From positions 84,501 to 148,500 of the forward strand of contig CALNHX010002976.1 in NCBI GenBank assembly GCA_940337035.1: 64,000 nt of DNA. The letters are read 5' to 3'. This DNA is from Agriotes lineatus (lineage: Eukaryota; Arthropoda; Insecta; Coleoptera; Elateridae). Numbering within the stretch: position 1 is the first letter of the stretch; every line of letters begins with the position of its first letter. Shown here piece by piece: positions 54,223 to 64,000 of the stretch. A program made the translations under genes and the position numbers. The notes under the pieces were generated by a model, which made no database searches, had not been told where the DNA came from, and saw only the letters and a list, made by a program, of their open reading frames with translations.

Positions 54223-55541
54223 ACTCTTGTGCTTTTTCAGTTTTTTTCGATTTTTTCAAAAACGGCTCTAACGATTTTTTTTCAAACTTTACATTTTTAT
54301 TACACTTTTAATGTGTATTGATGTGAGATAGGTGGTTTTTCAGTTGAATACTTCTAAAGTGGGTTTCTTAACTTTTTTTTCTATTTTTTTATTAACTCCT
54401 ATTTTAAATAGAACGTCCGGTATATTATTATATTTTTGAATTCAGCTTAAAATTTTAGAGAAAATTTGTCTCTTCAACTAACGCTCTATTTTGTACGGTT
54501 TTTGTAGAATTTGAAATTTTTGAAATTTTTGTACAAATGCTTAAAAATTTAAAAAGAAATATTTTACTAATTATAAGGTCACTGTAAAAAGAAGTTGTGT
54601 GAGTGTATCACACCAGATTTGTTAATAATGGAACCCAAGAACGAGGATATTTTGTGCAATTATTTTAATTTCGAAATACTGTAACTGTTTTAGCACAAAA
54701 GTCAACAACTGTAGGGAAAATAAACAGTCGCTACAAGTTCTATTATCTGAATGTAAATTCCAATTTGATATTAGTCTTAAGTTAAATTTGGAATATTGAA
54801 AATATTTAATGGCTTTACTTTGGAGGGTTATTTCACTTAATGCAATAACGGTTCATATGTTTAAAATGATGATGCTGTTACATGTGTAACTTTTATTATT
54901 AACGTCGTGATTTAGGAGTAGGTAACTATCGTAAGAAACGTACACAATTCTTATAGAAATCGTTTTATAATTTTCAATCGAAAAATATTACACTCAAGTA
55001 TTTTTGTTTTACACAAACAATTATAATAAACTATGAAAATCGTTGCCAACTTTACACATCCTCAAAATCCCTAATAATTGAAAATTAGGGGTTCTCAACA
55101 GATGTAGTAGTTTTTGTTAGAAATTCTACTATACTCCCACCACAATCCAATTAATTGATTTAAATGTTACCTGTAATTATAAGTTACTAATAATTGAGTT
55201 CGTTCTTAATAATTTACGCTACGGAATCACATCAGTTTATAGACCCCCGTCTTACGCCCAGTTTCATAATATTCACTTTACAGTAGCTGTAACTAAAGTC
55301 CACTTTAAGTTAAAGATTCCTTTAAAGTTGCTTTAAAGCAGAAGCGTTTCATAAAGGAATGCAACACCACTTTAGCTAAAGTGAAATGTTGTACCAAAAC
55401 TTTTGGTTGGCTAGAATGAAATAGGTTTGCAACTCACTAAATGTTTTGTTGGCAATTTTCTTTGATTTCGTAGTTGTGATCGGTCGTTGGTTGTTGCGTT
55501 TGAATTTTTTTTTAGTGTTTATATTATCGTTTTGCTTTAGA
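54223..55541. other. Gene-free AT-rich stretch
   Basis: No gene. 55260-55385 has repeated CTTTAAAG/ACTTTAG motifs in opposite orientations, which may be the end of the transposon that carries the downstream SANT-type gene. Confidence 0.4.
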
Positions 55542-57129
55542 ATGTCCACAAATTCCCAAGCCCCAAAAATTCCTCGTTGGAATATTTTTTCGTTAGAAGC
55601 GGAACTGGGTTTAGCACATATTATTTTGAATTTTAAACACATTATCGAGAATAAAACAACAAATCTTGTGTCACCGGCAGAAAAGGTAAGTAATGCATAA
55701 CTTTACATTAGGAATCCGTATCCTAATAATTCCTCCATTCTTCGTTTTTATAGGAAGCTGCTTGGGAAAAAATCACTTCCCAATTCAACAGCATGTATGG
55801 GCCAAGGAGGGTGTCCCAGTTAAAACCAAATATGATCATTTAAAAACGGCAGCCAGAAAATATTATACAAGTCGAAATACCTATACGATTCGTACATTTA
55901 TGACGTGGTGCTTCAAATAATAAATGTAAAACTCGTTAAGAGGTTTGTACGATCCACATGAGGAGGATGGTGCAGCAGGATCGGCCAAAAAGTACGACCA
56001 TTAGTGCAACTCGATCACCAAGAAGTGTACCAAGTCGATCCATCAGAAGTGGCCTAAGTCGGCACTCAGCCCACGGGAGTGGAGGTGCGGTAGCGGACAT
56101 TACCGTACCAGCCGTAATTTCAGCAAAAGAAAATTGGGAAAAATATACTAGTCCAGGCAAAGGGTAGTTTTATCACGCAAAAGGTCGTAACCAAATAAAA
56201 TTTGGTGGGATCATAAAATTTACTGTCCTGATCATAACTCTGAGTTTTCGACCTTGGGCGAAGACCGCTCGCGCCGCCATCTTGGATAGATAGCGACCAA
56301 AATCAGGTTTTTGTAAATATATCCGTTCCTATTGGTCCTGCGAAAAAATGTAAAGTTGTGAATTGAAGAGCATAAAATTGTACATAAAATACGTTTTATA
56401 ATTTTTTTTCGTCAGACCAATAGTTTTTCAGATACAGCGCGCCTAACGGAAGCGAGTAATGATAATTTAGCGGTGGAGCAGACGTGTCCGTAAAAAATAT
56501 AATGCAGAAAACTGTGCAAATGCATTTGATAATAATAGATATTTATGTGGAAATTACTTTGCACGTATCACTTAGCTCACATTTAAGCAGACAGATGCAG
56601 AAAAAAAAAACGCTCCAGCGTTACATTACCATTATTTTCTGCGTTTGGCGCGCTGTATCTTGAAAATTATTGGTCTAACAGAAAAATGAATCGAGAATAT
56701 TTTATGTACAATTTTATGCTCTTCAATTTATTATTTCAATTTTTTTTCGTAGGACCAATAGAAACGAAGATATTTGCAAAAAACTGATTTTGACCGCCAT
56801 CTCTTCAAGATGGCGGCGCAAGCGGTCTTCGCACAAGGTCGAAAACTCAGTGTTATAATCAGGACAGTAAATTTTACGATACTACCAAATTTCATTTGGT
56901 TACGACCTTTTGCGTGGTAGACCCCTTATTTTCGCCCCATTGCTTGGACTATACGGCCACTATGTTAAAAAGAAAGCAAAATTCCAAACTAAAAACCACA
57001 AACGACAACCCACCCATGTGTAAAGATACATATTTAGAGAAAAAAATGTATGTATTGGAAAAGGAAGAAAGGCGCTATAATCAACTCGAGATAGAAATTG
57101 AGTGTTGCAGAAAAAATGGTATTAATTAA
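55542..57129 (+). pseudogene. Myb/SANT-like DNA-binding protein, broken
   Basis: Exon 1 at 55542-55685 (RWNIFSLEAELGLAHIILNF, then IIENKTTNLVSPAEK) ends at GTAAGT; exon 2 from 55754 (AAWEKITSQFNSMYG, then QLK). A one-base loss near 55825 shifts the frame; the YDHLKTAARKYYTS part follows in another frame. A serine/arginine linker (55958-56160) leads to a 743-bp foldback insert. After it, 56920-57129 gives a basic and coiled C-terminus (KKMYVLEKEERRYNQLEIE). Proteins with this layout are usually accessory genes of insect DNA transposons; a host gene is less likely. Confidence 0.6.
56174..56916. mobile_element. Foldback element, 743 bp, with arms of about 350 bp
   Basis: Starts CACGCAAAAGGTCGTAACCA and ends with the complement. 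The inverted homology continues inward over GACCTTG(G/T)GCGAAGACCGC, CGCCGCCATCTTG and ACAGCGCGCC blocks to near the centre. No coding capacity; no clear target duplication. Confidence 0.8.
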
Positions 57130-57800
57130 TTTAAAGATAGAAATTAAGAAAAAAGAAATAGAAAAATAGTTACGATAGGTAGTATGATTAATTTATAATT
57201 AGGCTTTAAGGTATAAATTTATTTTGTAATAATTTTCGTATATATATTTAGCGTTTATGTTGTAAATTTATTTTATAATACTTATTAGTTCATAGTGATT
57301 ATTCCTCTATATAATAAAGGAGAACGATCCTTCGCGACGCGTTCCAGGAAATCCCACGCGTTCTGCCTGTTTTCACACCAATTTCGCGGCCGTGGAATAG
57401 GCTTCCGAGGACGTTACTAGGCTGAAGATTTATGGAGTCGTCCTGAAGGTGGTGGTCAGGTGGACGGCCTCCCCCATTTGTTTTTTGTTCTTCAAATGTT
57501 GAAATTACATGTCACTGTGTACCTGTCAACACGTTAGTTCGTGGTGTGTATTTCGTGTGATCTGCTGTCATTCATGTTATCTCAAGATGCCAACCATTGT
57601 TCCTTTTTCGCCTTCTGTTGGCATGAAACCGGTGACACCAATAACTCGGCAGAAGCAATGAGATTAAGAATCGAAAAATCGAAGTAACATCGAGAATCGA
57701 ACTGATCTAGAAAATTGGTGAAACTGGCGAAATGTTAACAGAGGTTTTTCAAATTTGGCATCTCGAGGCACATACGATGACGTGCTGATCGTTTGAGACT
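57130..57800. other. Gene-poor stretch
   Basis: 3' flank of the SANT-type gene, then a GC-richer block (57310-57480) of unknown nature. No gene recognised. Confidence 0.35.
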
Positions 57801-58551
57801 TTCTTGACTTGGTTTTTTCAGATCATGTCGACAAAGACTACCCAAATAATTCATTTGTCGACAACTGCAATATCTAAAATAAAAAAAATCAATAATGATA
57901 GATGAAACTACGGATACCTCTACGAAAAAATGTTTGGCAGTTTTGTAACGTTTGGTTGATACGAACCAAAGTTCTATATATTTTCACTAACAGAGGTATA
58001 GGATTGCTCTGCAAATGGTCTTACCAAAACCATTTTGGAGCTACTGGAAAAATTTGATATCAAACATAATAATATAATCGGTTTCGGTGCAGATAACGCT
58101 TCTGTTATAATGGGTCAAATAAGGCGTACAAGCAAAACTAAAAGAAATAGTAATTGCAAATATTTTTTCATTGGTTGTGTTACATCCGCGTGGAATAAAA
58201 CAATTTCCAACGCGATGTTCCTGCAGCAAACTCCTCGGCGTCGCCATCTTTCGCCCTTCCAAACGGCCGATCATCACCGGGCAGCAAATCTCCACGGCAA
58301 CGGCCCCACCCGTAAGCATATTTTGAAACACAGGACGCTAGGAACATAGGACCATATACTGCAACCTAATTGGTTGCCTGCGAGCGACCGAAACGTTAGA
58401 AGGACATGACACATGCCCACATGCCGGCGCGCAAACCAGATCAGCTGATCAGCTAGCGGTGGTGGATGCTGTGTATGAGTATGGTTCATTTCTCGTTGTT
58501 TGTAGTTTTCATTTTAAAACGCTTTTAGCCTTCCAATACAATCGTGAAATA

Positions 58552-60628
58552 ATGAATTCGGAGGACGTTTTACTCGAACAGGTGGATATCAATGTGAAAT
58601 AGAAGAAGTCGACCGAAAACGTTTTATTTTACGTATAAATGTTACTAACAGCGACCAAGCCGATGCTTATTTAAAATTGTTGGAGGCTCATACTTCAACT
58701 AAATGGATAAGAAATGGAGAATTGGCGAATCCAGAAAGGTACGTATGTAATGTAATAAAATGAAAATAAGTAGTTACTCGTGCTTATCATTTTTGTCTTC
58801 TGTAAATTAATGCTTGGTTTCTATTTGTTCAATGGTTGTGTACCATAAGTATTATGTATGTCAGCATAGCACAGTAAACAAAAGATCTAGTGCTCATACA
58901 ACTGAATTGAACACAGGTTGCAGAGCAAAGTTGAATATCCTTATAAAAAAATGTACTCCATCAGGTACTAAACGTAATGACAAATACCTGAAATTGAAAC
59001 GATGCCTGTGTGGCAGAATAACTGTGAATTTGGTTCACAACCATACTGTAGGAACAAGTGGGTCTCTAAGATATCTAAAAATCTCAAAAGAGGTACGATT
59101 TTAATTTTAGCAAACTTGCCACCTACTTATTGCATACACTTTCAGACTAAAGAAGCATTTGAAGAATATTTTAATAATGGGATGAGTGCTGCTAAGGCTA
59201 GTCGTTATCATGGAACTCACCTAATGTTGAATTAACATCCATGGAAAATGTTGGCAAATGCATCTATTAATCCAACAAAAAATACAGCCTATTATCTTCA
59301 TAAAAATGGACTTCTAAAAATTATGGGGCTGTTTTTGAACCCATTCCAAAGCTGTAAGAGAAACTTGTTTTTTATGAATCAAAAGGTAGGTGTAGACTTA
59401 GGTCAGGTTGCAGTATCATTGTTATATCTGGGTAATTTTTATAGCACACAGAATGAATCGTACGATTTTATCCCAATCTTTATCCTCGTAGTACTACTAA
59501 AAGTTGAACATGCAATATCGGTTTTAAAGAAATCTGCAGAAGAATTTCCGAATTTTATTAGCCGTTTTGATAAATTCTATCTAAGATCTCATGAGTGGTT
59601 ATAAGAGTACATTCATAGAAAGGATATTATTATCAGGGGCAACAACACGAATAATTAAGCAGAAGTTTTGATAAGAATATTAAAAGACATAATACTCCAT
59701 CGAACAAAAGGATACAATTGTGTGGCTTTGGTAGATTTTATTTGTTTTGTCTGGGAAGAGTACTTCAAATCAAAGCTGCTAGACTACGCTAATGGTAGAC
59801 GAAATTGTATTAAGAATAACTATTTGAAATTATGATCTAAAATCACATCTGTAGAATCTGGTAAACTACGAGACCTAGGAAACAACTTGTATCAGATAAC
59901 AAGCAGCAAAAGCACTTCTGTCAAGTATACCATCAATGTGGAAATCGGAGTTTGTAGCTGTCCTTCTGGCATCAATGGAGCTTTTTGTAAGCATCAAGCT
60001 TATATTCATAAGTATCTCAACATTCCTCTCGTGAATGCTCCAGCAGTTACTTGTTGTGAACGAGCGTCCCTGGGAAAGTGAGCTTTAGGTCACGAGTGTC
60101 CCAGAGATGATTGGTTCATAGACCTCACCGAAACTGACGAAAATCCTTTGACTTACACCACACAAAGACTGGAGTTAGAAGGTAACCATCAGCAGAAAGC
60201 GGAGATAGCTGTTGTCACTTCTCCTGAAGAAGAAGAAGAAGAAACTATTAAAAAGGAAGCTGCTGTATTAAATATATCGTCAGAGTTGATGAGGCTTAGT
60301 GCACTTGCTCATGAAATACCTTATACTGTCTTAGAAAAATTCGGCAAGAAACTGCAGAAAATCGAAAGTGTTCAGCAACTATACTCAGCCCTTAGTATTG
60401 CAGCAAAACCTAGTCGCTTCAAAACCCATTCGAAGATTAAAGTTCAACCGACCGCTATATCCAGAATAAGACAAGGAGCTACTCGTGGCAGCACCAGAAT
60501 TCTATCAGGAAGACCATCAGGAGAAGTAAAAAAGAAGGCGAAAAGAAAGCACAATATCAACTTGAATATTGTATCCAATCAACCATATGCTATACTTCAT
60601 GCCGTGCCCATTAATTTATTTTGTTTAT
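58552..60628 (+). pseudogene. MULE transposase, DDE core largely missing
   Basis: Fragments in order: a start region with VTNSDQADAYLKLLEAH, an exon with GCRAKLNILIKKC and NLVHNHTVGTSGSLRYLK (zinc-finger/FAR1-like DNA-binding part, 58800-59090), FQTKEAFEEYFNNGMSAA (59140), a weak middle (59250-59600), and the SWIM zinc finger CSCPSGINGAFCKHQ near 59955. The C-terminal block 60148-60630 has an EEEEEE patch and basic end. The catalytic Asp/Glu region between 59390 and 59840 is not recognisable. Frameshifts throughout. Confidence 0.6.
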
Positions 60629-60779
60629 AACATTTGGTATGTAGATGACTTATTGACATTTTGAGTTAAAAATAAAGTTTAATTATTTCTTCTAACGCTC
60701 TGATACTCTCATTATAATAATAATAGTACCTATCCAGTTATTCATAATAGTGATAAACGAGTACCTATACATGAAGTGA

Positions 60780-61187
60780 AAGTGTAAAGTCTGGATAAAT
60801 TTTGTCGTTGATTTTTAACAAAAAAACTCGGACACGTCAACTTTTGTTTTTAAACAACCATCTATTGGCGCATATTGCGCTTTCCTGTTACGCCCAGTGG
60901 CGGCGCAATAGGGAGCTACTTGAAAATTCTAAATGGCAACCTAGCCCTTGTGATACATCAAAAAAGTGCTCTATTAGAGACCTTTCGATTGATGTATCGC
61001 AAAGAGTAGATTGCTGTTTAAAATTTTCAAGTTGGCCCCTATTGTGCCGTCCCTGGGCGCATCAGGTAAGTGAGTAAGTGCAATATTAGTCAAAAGATGC
61101 CTATTTAAAAATAACAGTTGACGTGTCCGAGGATTTTTGCTAAAAATCAACGACATAAATTTTATTCCAGACTTAACACACTCACTG
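60780..61187. repeat. Palindromic MITE inside the MULE
   Basis: GTCGTTGATTTTTA...CTCGGACACGTCAAC at 60804 pairs with its complement ending at 61154. The inverted homology continues outward through AAGTCTGGA. The interior has a second pair around GGCGCAATAGGGAGCTACTTG and its relative near 61035. Confidence 0.7.
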
Positions 61188-61188
61188 T

Positions 61189-62068
61189 AGGGTGTTTGTA
61201 GATCGCTGGCCAGCCCATAACTTTGTTAATAACAAAGATACCGATTTTTTTTTAAATTTTAGAAGCCAGTAAACACCCTACAAATTGTCCCAAACTAATT
61301 TAAACCATGGCCTTCTGTTTTTACGTAGTGATACACGATTTTGGTTTTTTAAATGAAACACCCCGTATACTTTAAGATATTTGAAATCAGCGCGAAAAAT
61401 GCTTTATGATAGCATGCTTAAACTAAAATTTTCAAACGCCTTATTTAAAAAAAAAATTACCTCAAGTAGCGCACCAAAGGTACCTACTAAAACAATATCG
61501 AAAACTAGGTTTTTTAAATAAAACAATATGAGTGTCATTAAACAGTTGAAAACTACAATAAAAGAAATTTTCATGTACCATAATCGCTATTTTGTTTAAA
61601 AGTAGCTTTTAAAATGTCAAAAATACGTAAAACAATTTAAGAAAATTATAATTTCATTTTAAAAAACGTGGTTTTCAATTATTTTTGTATGTTTGGTGCG
61701 ATAATTAGATAAGGAAAAACTTTTAGAGCCAAGTGGAATTTGTTTTGCATTTCTTACTTAATCGTAAGTGGTTTTTCGTAAGTCAGGTAAATTAAAATTT
61801 TTTTTTTACAAAATAATGAGTTTCAAAATTTTTGTTTAAGCATGGTATCATAAAGCACTTTTAGCGCTGATTTCAAATATCTAAAAATATACGGGTGTTT
61901 CATTTAAAAAACCAAAGTCGTGTATCACTACGTAAAAATAGGAGGCCATGGTTTAAATTGGTTTGCGACAATTTGTAGGCTCTTTACTGATATTAAAAAT
62001 TAAAGTGTTTTTCGATATCTCTATTATTAACGAAGTTACGGGCTGTCTAGCGATCTACAAACACGCTG
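61189..62068. repeat. Foldback element, about 880 bp
   Basis: Arms of about 400 bp: GTGTTTGTAGATCGCT, then CCATAACTTTGTTAATAA, GGCCTTCTGTTTTTACGTAG and ATTTGAAATCAGCGC on the left recur inverted on the right (62058 down to about 61840). AT-rich centre, no coding capacity. Confidence 0.75.
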
Positions 62069-63789
62069 TATGTATAACAGAGAAGCACCGTAAAATATGA
62101 TTTAGATTATTTTAGGTACGTTGATTAATATTTCCAGCAACCAATGTGTCCCAAGTACCCAAAATAATGTTTTGTGTATACTTATTGCTTTGATACAAAC
62201 AAACTAACTAACGTCTACGTTATACCCCAGACCTGCATATTTGTCCGCTCAAAAATTCTAAACAGCATTTTTTTATTTTCCTTATTCGATAACTTTAGTG
62301 ACAGTGCAACAATTATCGCAATTTTCAAATCGTAAAAAGGTGCCAAGGTAGCACCTCCCGCTTATGTTTCAGCGCACCAATCAGGCTGCAGCATATGGTC
62401 CTATGCTCCTAGCGTCCTGTGTTTCAAAATATGCCACCCGTAAGCTCCGAGGGCAACCGAAGCTTCCGGCCAATCAGGAGCGCGAGCGCCGGACTCCCAC
62501 CACGGCACACCGGCATCGGCCAATGAGAGCAGCGATCGGCTAATGGGGAAAGCCAGCGGATTCCCGTGCCGGCTTTATAAGCAGGATCCGAACTCAGGAG
62601 CGTCACTTCTCTTCGGCTATGGATAAGGATTAGACAGATTGAGGCCTTATTCATAGTTCGTTGTCTAGCAAGAAGTAGGCAGATTGAGGCCTTGCTACAG
62701 CTCGTCCGGATACGTAAGGAGTAGGCAGATCGAGGCCTTACGTATTCCGTCAGCTCCGGAGTTGCGTCCGCATCCTCCGGCTGAAACCTATCCGCGACCA
62801 CGACGCATCCGCGTACCGTGCGCGTAGGTACGAGCTAGTGCTAAAAACAATCCAGTTGCTAATTTATGTGCTTTGACAATTTCGTGCTTTGACAATTTTT
62901 GTATATATATTTCTGTATTTTATGTGTTATTGATTTCCGCATCACACAATTCGTGCTGCTCATGTATATATATAGCTGTAGGTATTTTTATTGTATATTC
63001 TATTGTGTGTATCTGTTGTGTGTGGCCCCGTGGCTGTTTGTCACGCTGTTCAGCGAAACTTCACGTGTGCCACATACGTACAGTCCTTATTGTATGGCGT
63101 AACTATATACCTGTTGTGTATTGTGAGCTGCTTCCGCAGCACTTGCAACCCACATTGTATGTGTCCGTGCTGCTCGTGTATATATAGTTGTAAGTAATTT
63201 TAGTGTATATTGTATTGTGTTTATCTGTTGTGTGTGGTCCCGTGGCTGTTTGTCACGCTGTTCAGCGAAACCTCACGTGTACCACATACGTACAGTAATT
63301 ATTGTATTACGTAGTTATATATATCTGTTGTATATTGTAAGCTGCTTCCGCAGCACTTGCCACCCCATTATATGTGTGCAATATAAACATTCTCCTAACA
63401 CACCACTGTGTATCAATCTCACGCCCACACTGACTCTTTTGACTTTGCGTGCCAGTGAATACAGTGCAAGCGGTCATCGAGTGCGGGGTGAAATCACACC
63501 CACCCCGACCACAAGATAACAGTTGTTTAAGCCATTCCCTGCATTTGTGTGCATCAGAAACGGCTAAAAAGTCCTTCTACATTAGATTAATATGTTCAGG
63601 ATATTTAGAATTATATCCAGAAGTCCACAAAGGTTCAAAATGTATCGAGAATTTCAAGAGTTTGTTGATATGAAACCCCACAAACTGTTGCAGCTAAGTC
63701 AAACTCGATGGCTAGCATTAGAGGCAATATGCAAACACATGTATGTTAAAATACAATTTTTTTTATCTACTTTGCGTTCGTACTGAGGC

Positions 63790-64000
63790 TATTACGATAC
63801 TCGTTTGCGTATCGTCATAGACAAAAAGTGATGCTATAGTCACCGATAATATCATGAGTAGTAAAAGTTATGTCGACTATTTTTGCGGTGCTGTCATGAA
63901 TGTCCATTGCGCTTTGGTACGCGCAATGGACATAAGTAGTGATACCACCGCAAAAATAATCTACTTCACTTTGACTAAGAATGGTATTCAAGGGACTATT
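63790..64000. repeat. Palindromic repeat at the window end
   Basis: GACTATTTTTGCGGTG near 63874 pairs with CACCGCAAAAATAATCTA near 63945, with an inner pair GTCCATTGCGC/GCGCAATGGAC (63901 and 63919). MITE-like; cut by nothing visible before the window edge. Confidence 0.65.

Larger units (their letters stand above)
58317..62433 (+). mobile_element. Mutator-like element (MULE)
   Basis: Ends CATATTTTGAAACACAGGAC and its complement, with TIRs of about 60-70 bp. Flanked by the 11-bp repeat CCACCCGTAAG at 58306-58316 and 62434-62444; Mutator elements make 9-11 bp duplications. It encodes remnants of a MULE transposase and carries two foldback elements in its right half. Confidence 0.8.
58179..63521. 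mobile_element. Solo LTR (1.2 kb) split by a MULE
   Basis: TGTTACATCC start and AGATAACA end, flanked by GTTG at 58175-58178 and 63522-63525. Without the MULE and its target copy it is about 1215 bp. GC-rich U3-like part with TTTATAAG near 62574; AATATAAA near 63382. Inside, TAGGCAGAT(T/C)GAGGCCTT recurs three times (62630-62745) and a 214-bp unit recurs at 62953 and 63167. No internal region, so probably a solo LTR of an unidentified element. Confidence 0.7.
57820..63786 (+). pseudogene. hAT-type transposase (DUF4371 group), split
   Basis: Before the insert: DHVDKDYPNNSF near 57825, the DETTDTSTKKCLAV start of the catalytic region (57903), and NIIGFGADNASVIMG near 58075 with the second catalytic Asp. 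The frame breaks at 58178 in FIGC and resumes at 63526 with LSHSLHLCAS, then KMYREFQEFV and QTRWLALEAICKHM. Removing the insert and one GTTG restores the frame exactly. Stops near 57900 and 57990 and a small frame change near 63590 show decay. The C-terminal dimerisation part is absent. Confidence 0.7.

Noticed and set aside
60795..61163. A 9-bp ATAAATTTT target duplication around the MITE at 60804-61154
   Set aside because: The inverted homology continues outward beyond those bases, so they are part of the palindrome rather than a duplication.
62873..63519. Cysteine-rich small proteins in three frames
   Set aside because: The frames arise from the TGTGT-rich 214-bp repeat of the solo LTR and share no domain.

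Overview
The window looks like a piece of an AT-rich insect genome (possibly a beetle; species not determinable by eye). The evidence is the mix of mobile elements: insect errantivirus-type LTR elements with F-like env genes, a BEL/Pao element, a Ty3/Gypsy element, ISL2EU, PIF/Harbinger, pogo, hAT, MULE and Polinton remnants, Tc1-type MITEs, a tRNA-derived SINE, and short introns with GTAAGT donors. I found no single-copy host gene, rRNA gene or functional tRNA gene. Essentially the whole window is mobile DNA, much of it nested.

Layout. 1-5509: two degenerate errantivirus env remnants; the first is split by a 2.47-kb solo-LTR-like insert, the second carries a SINE and ends in an LTR holding a hairpin MITE. 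5510-29265: a large nest whose outer shell looks like an ISL2EU element (THAP-DDE transposase on +, YqaJ nuclease on -, diverged terminal repeats). Into it have gone a Tc1 MITE (6030-6263), a long-TIR transposon encoding a FEN/PIN-like plus CXC protein (7618-11962, itself split by a pogo element at 8118-9787), and a Harbinger element (15868-29039), which carries a full-length BEL/Pao element (17650-26352) and a Jockey fragment. 28994-30893 and 42020-43919 are a 1.9-kb inverted duplication. Between its arms lie an errantivirus-like element (32262-39033) with gag, protease and env but no recognisable RT or integrase, and a decayed pogo relative. 43920-46128: a Polinton DNA polymerase fragment and low-information sequence. 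46129-52874: an intact-looking Ty3/Gypsy element. 52875-64000: LINE fragments, dispersed repeats, a SANT/Myb-like gene broken by a foldback element, and a hAT transposase split by a solo LTR that is itself split by a MULE.

Most notable: the Gypsy Pol protein (48070-52458) carries, after the integrase, a domain closely resembling the OARD1/TARG1 ADP-ribosyl-glycohydrolase macrodomain, with the Lys/Asp pair at the family spacing, followed by a CCCH zinc finger. The LTRs and coding frames of this element are intact, so the module is probably functional or recently so. Second is the long-TIR transposon whose only gene is a FEN/XPG-like nuclease with a CXC domain. Third is the env-retaining, RT-less errantivirus derivative with near-identical LTRs, whose env start codon seems to be formed across a splice junction.

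Relative ages follow from nesting. The BEL/Pao and Gypsy copies (LTR pairs identical by eye, target duplications present) and the errantivirus-like copy (one LTR difference seen) are young; the ISL2EU and hAT shells, full of stops and frameshifts, are old.
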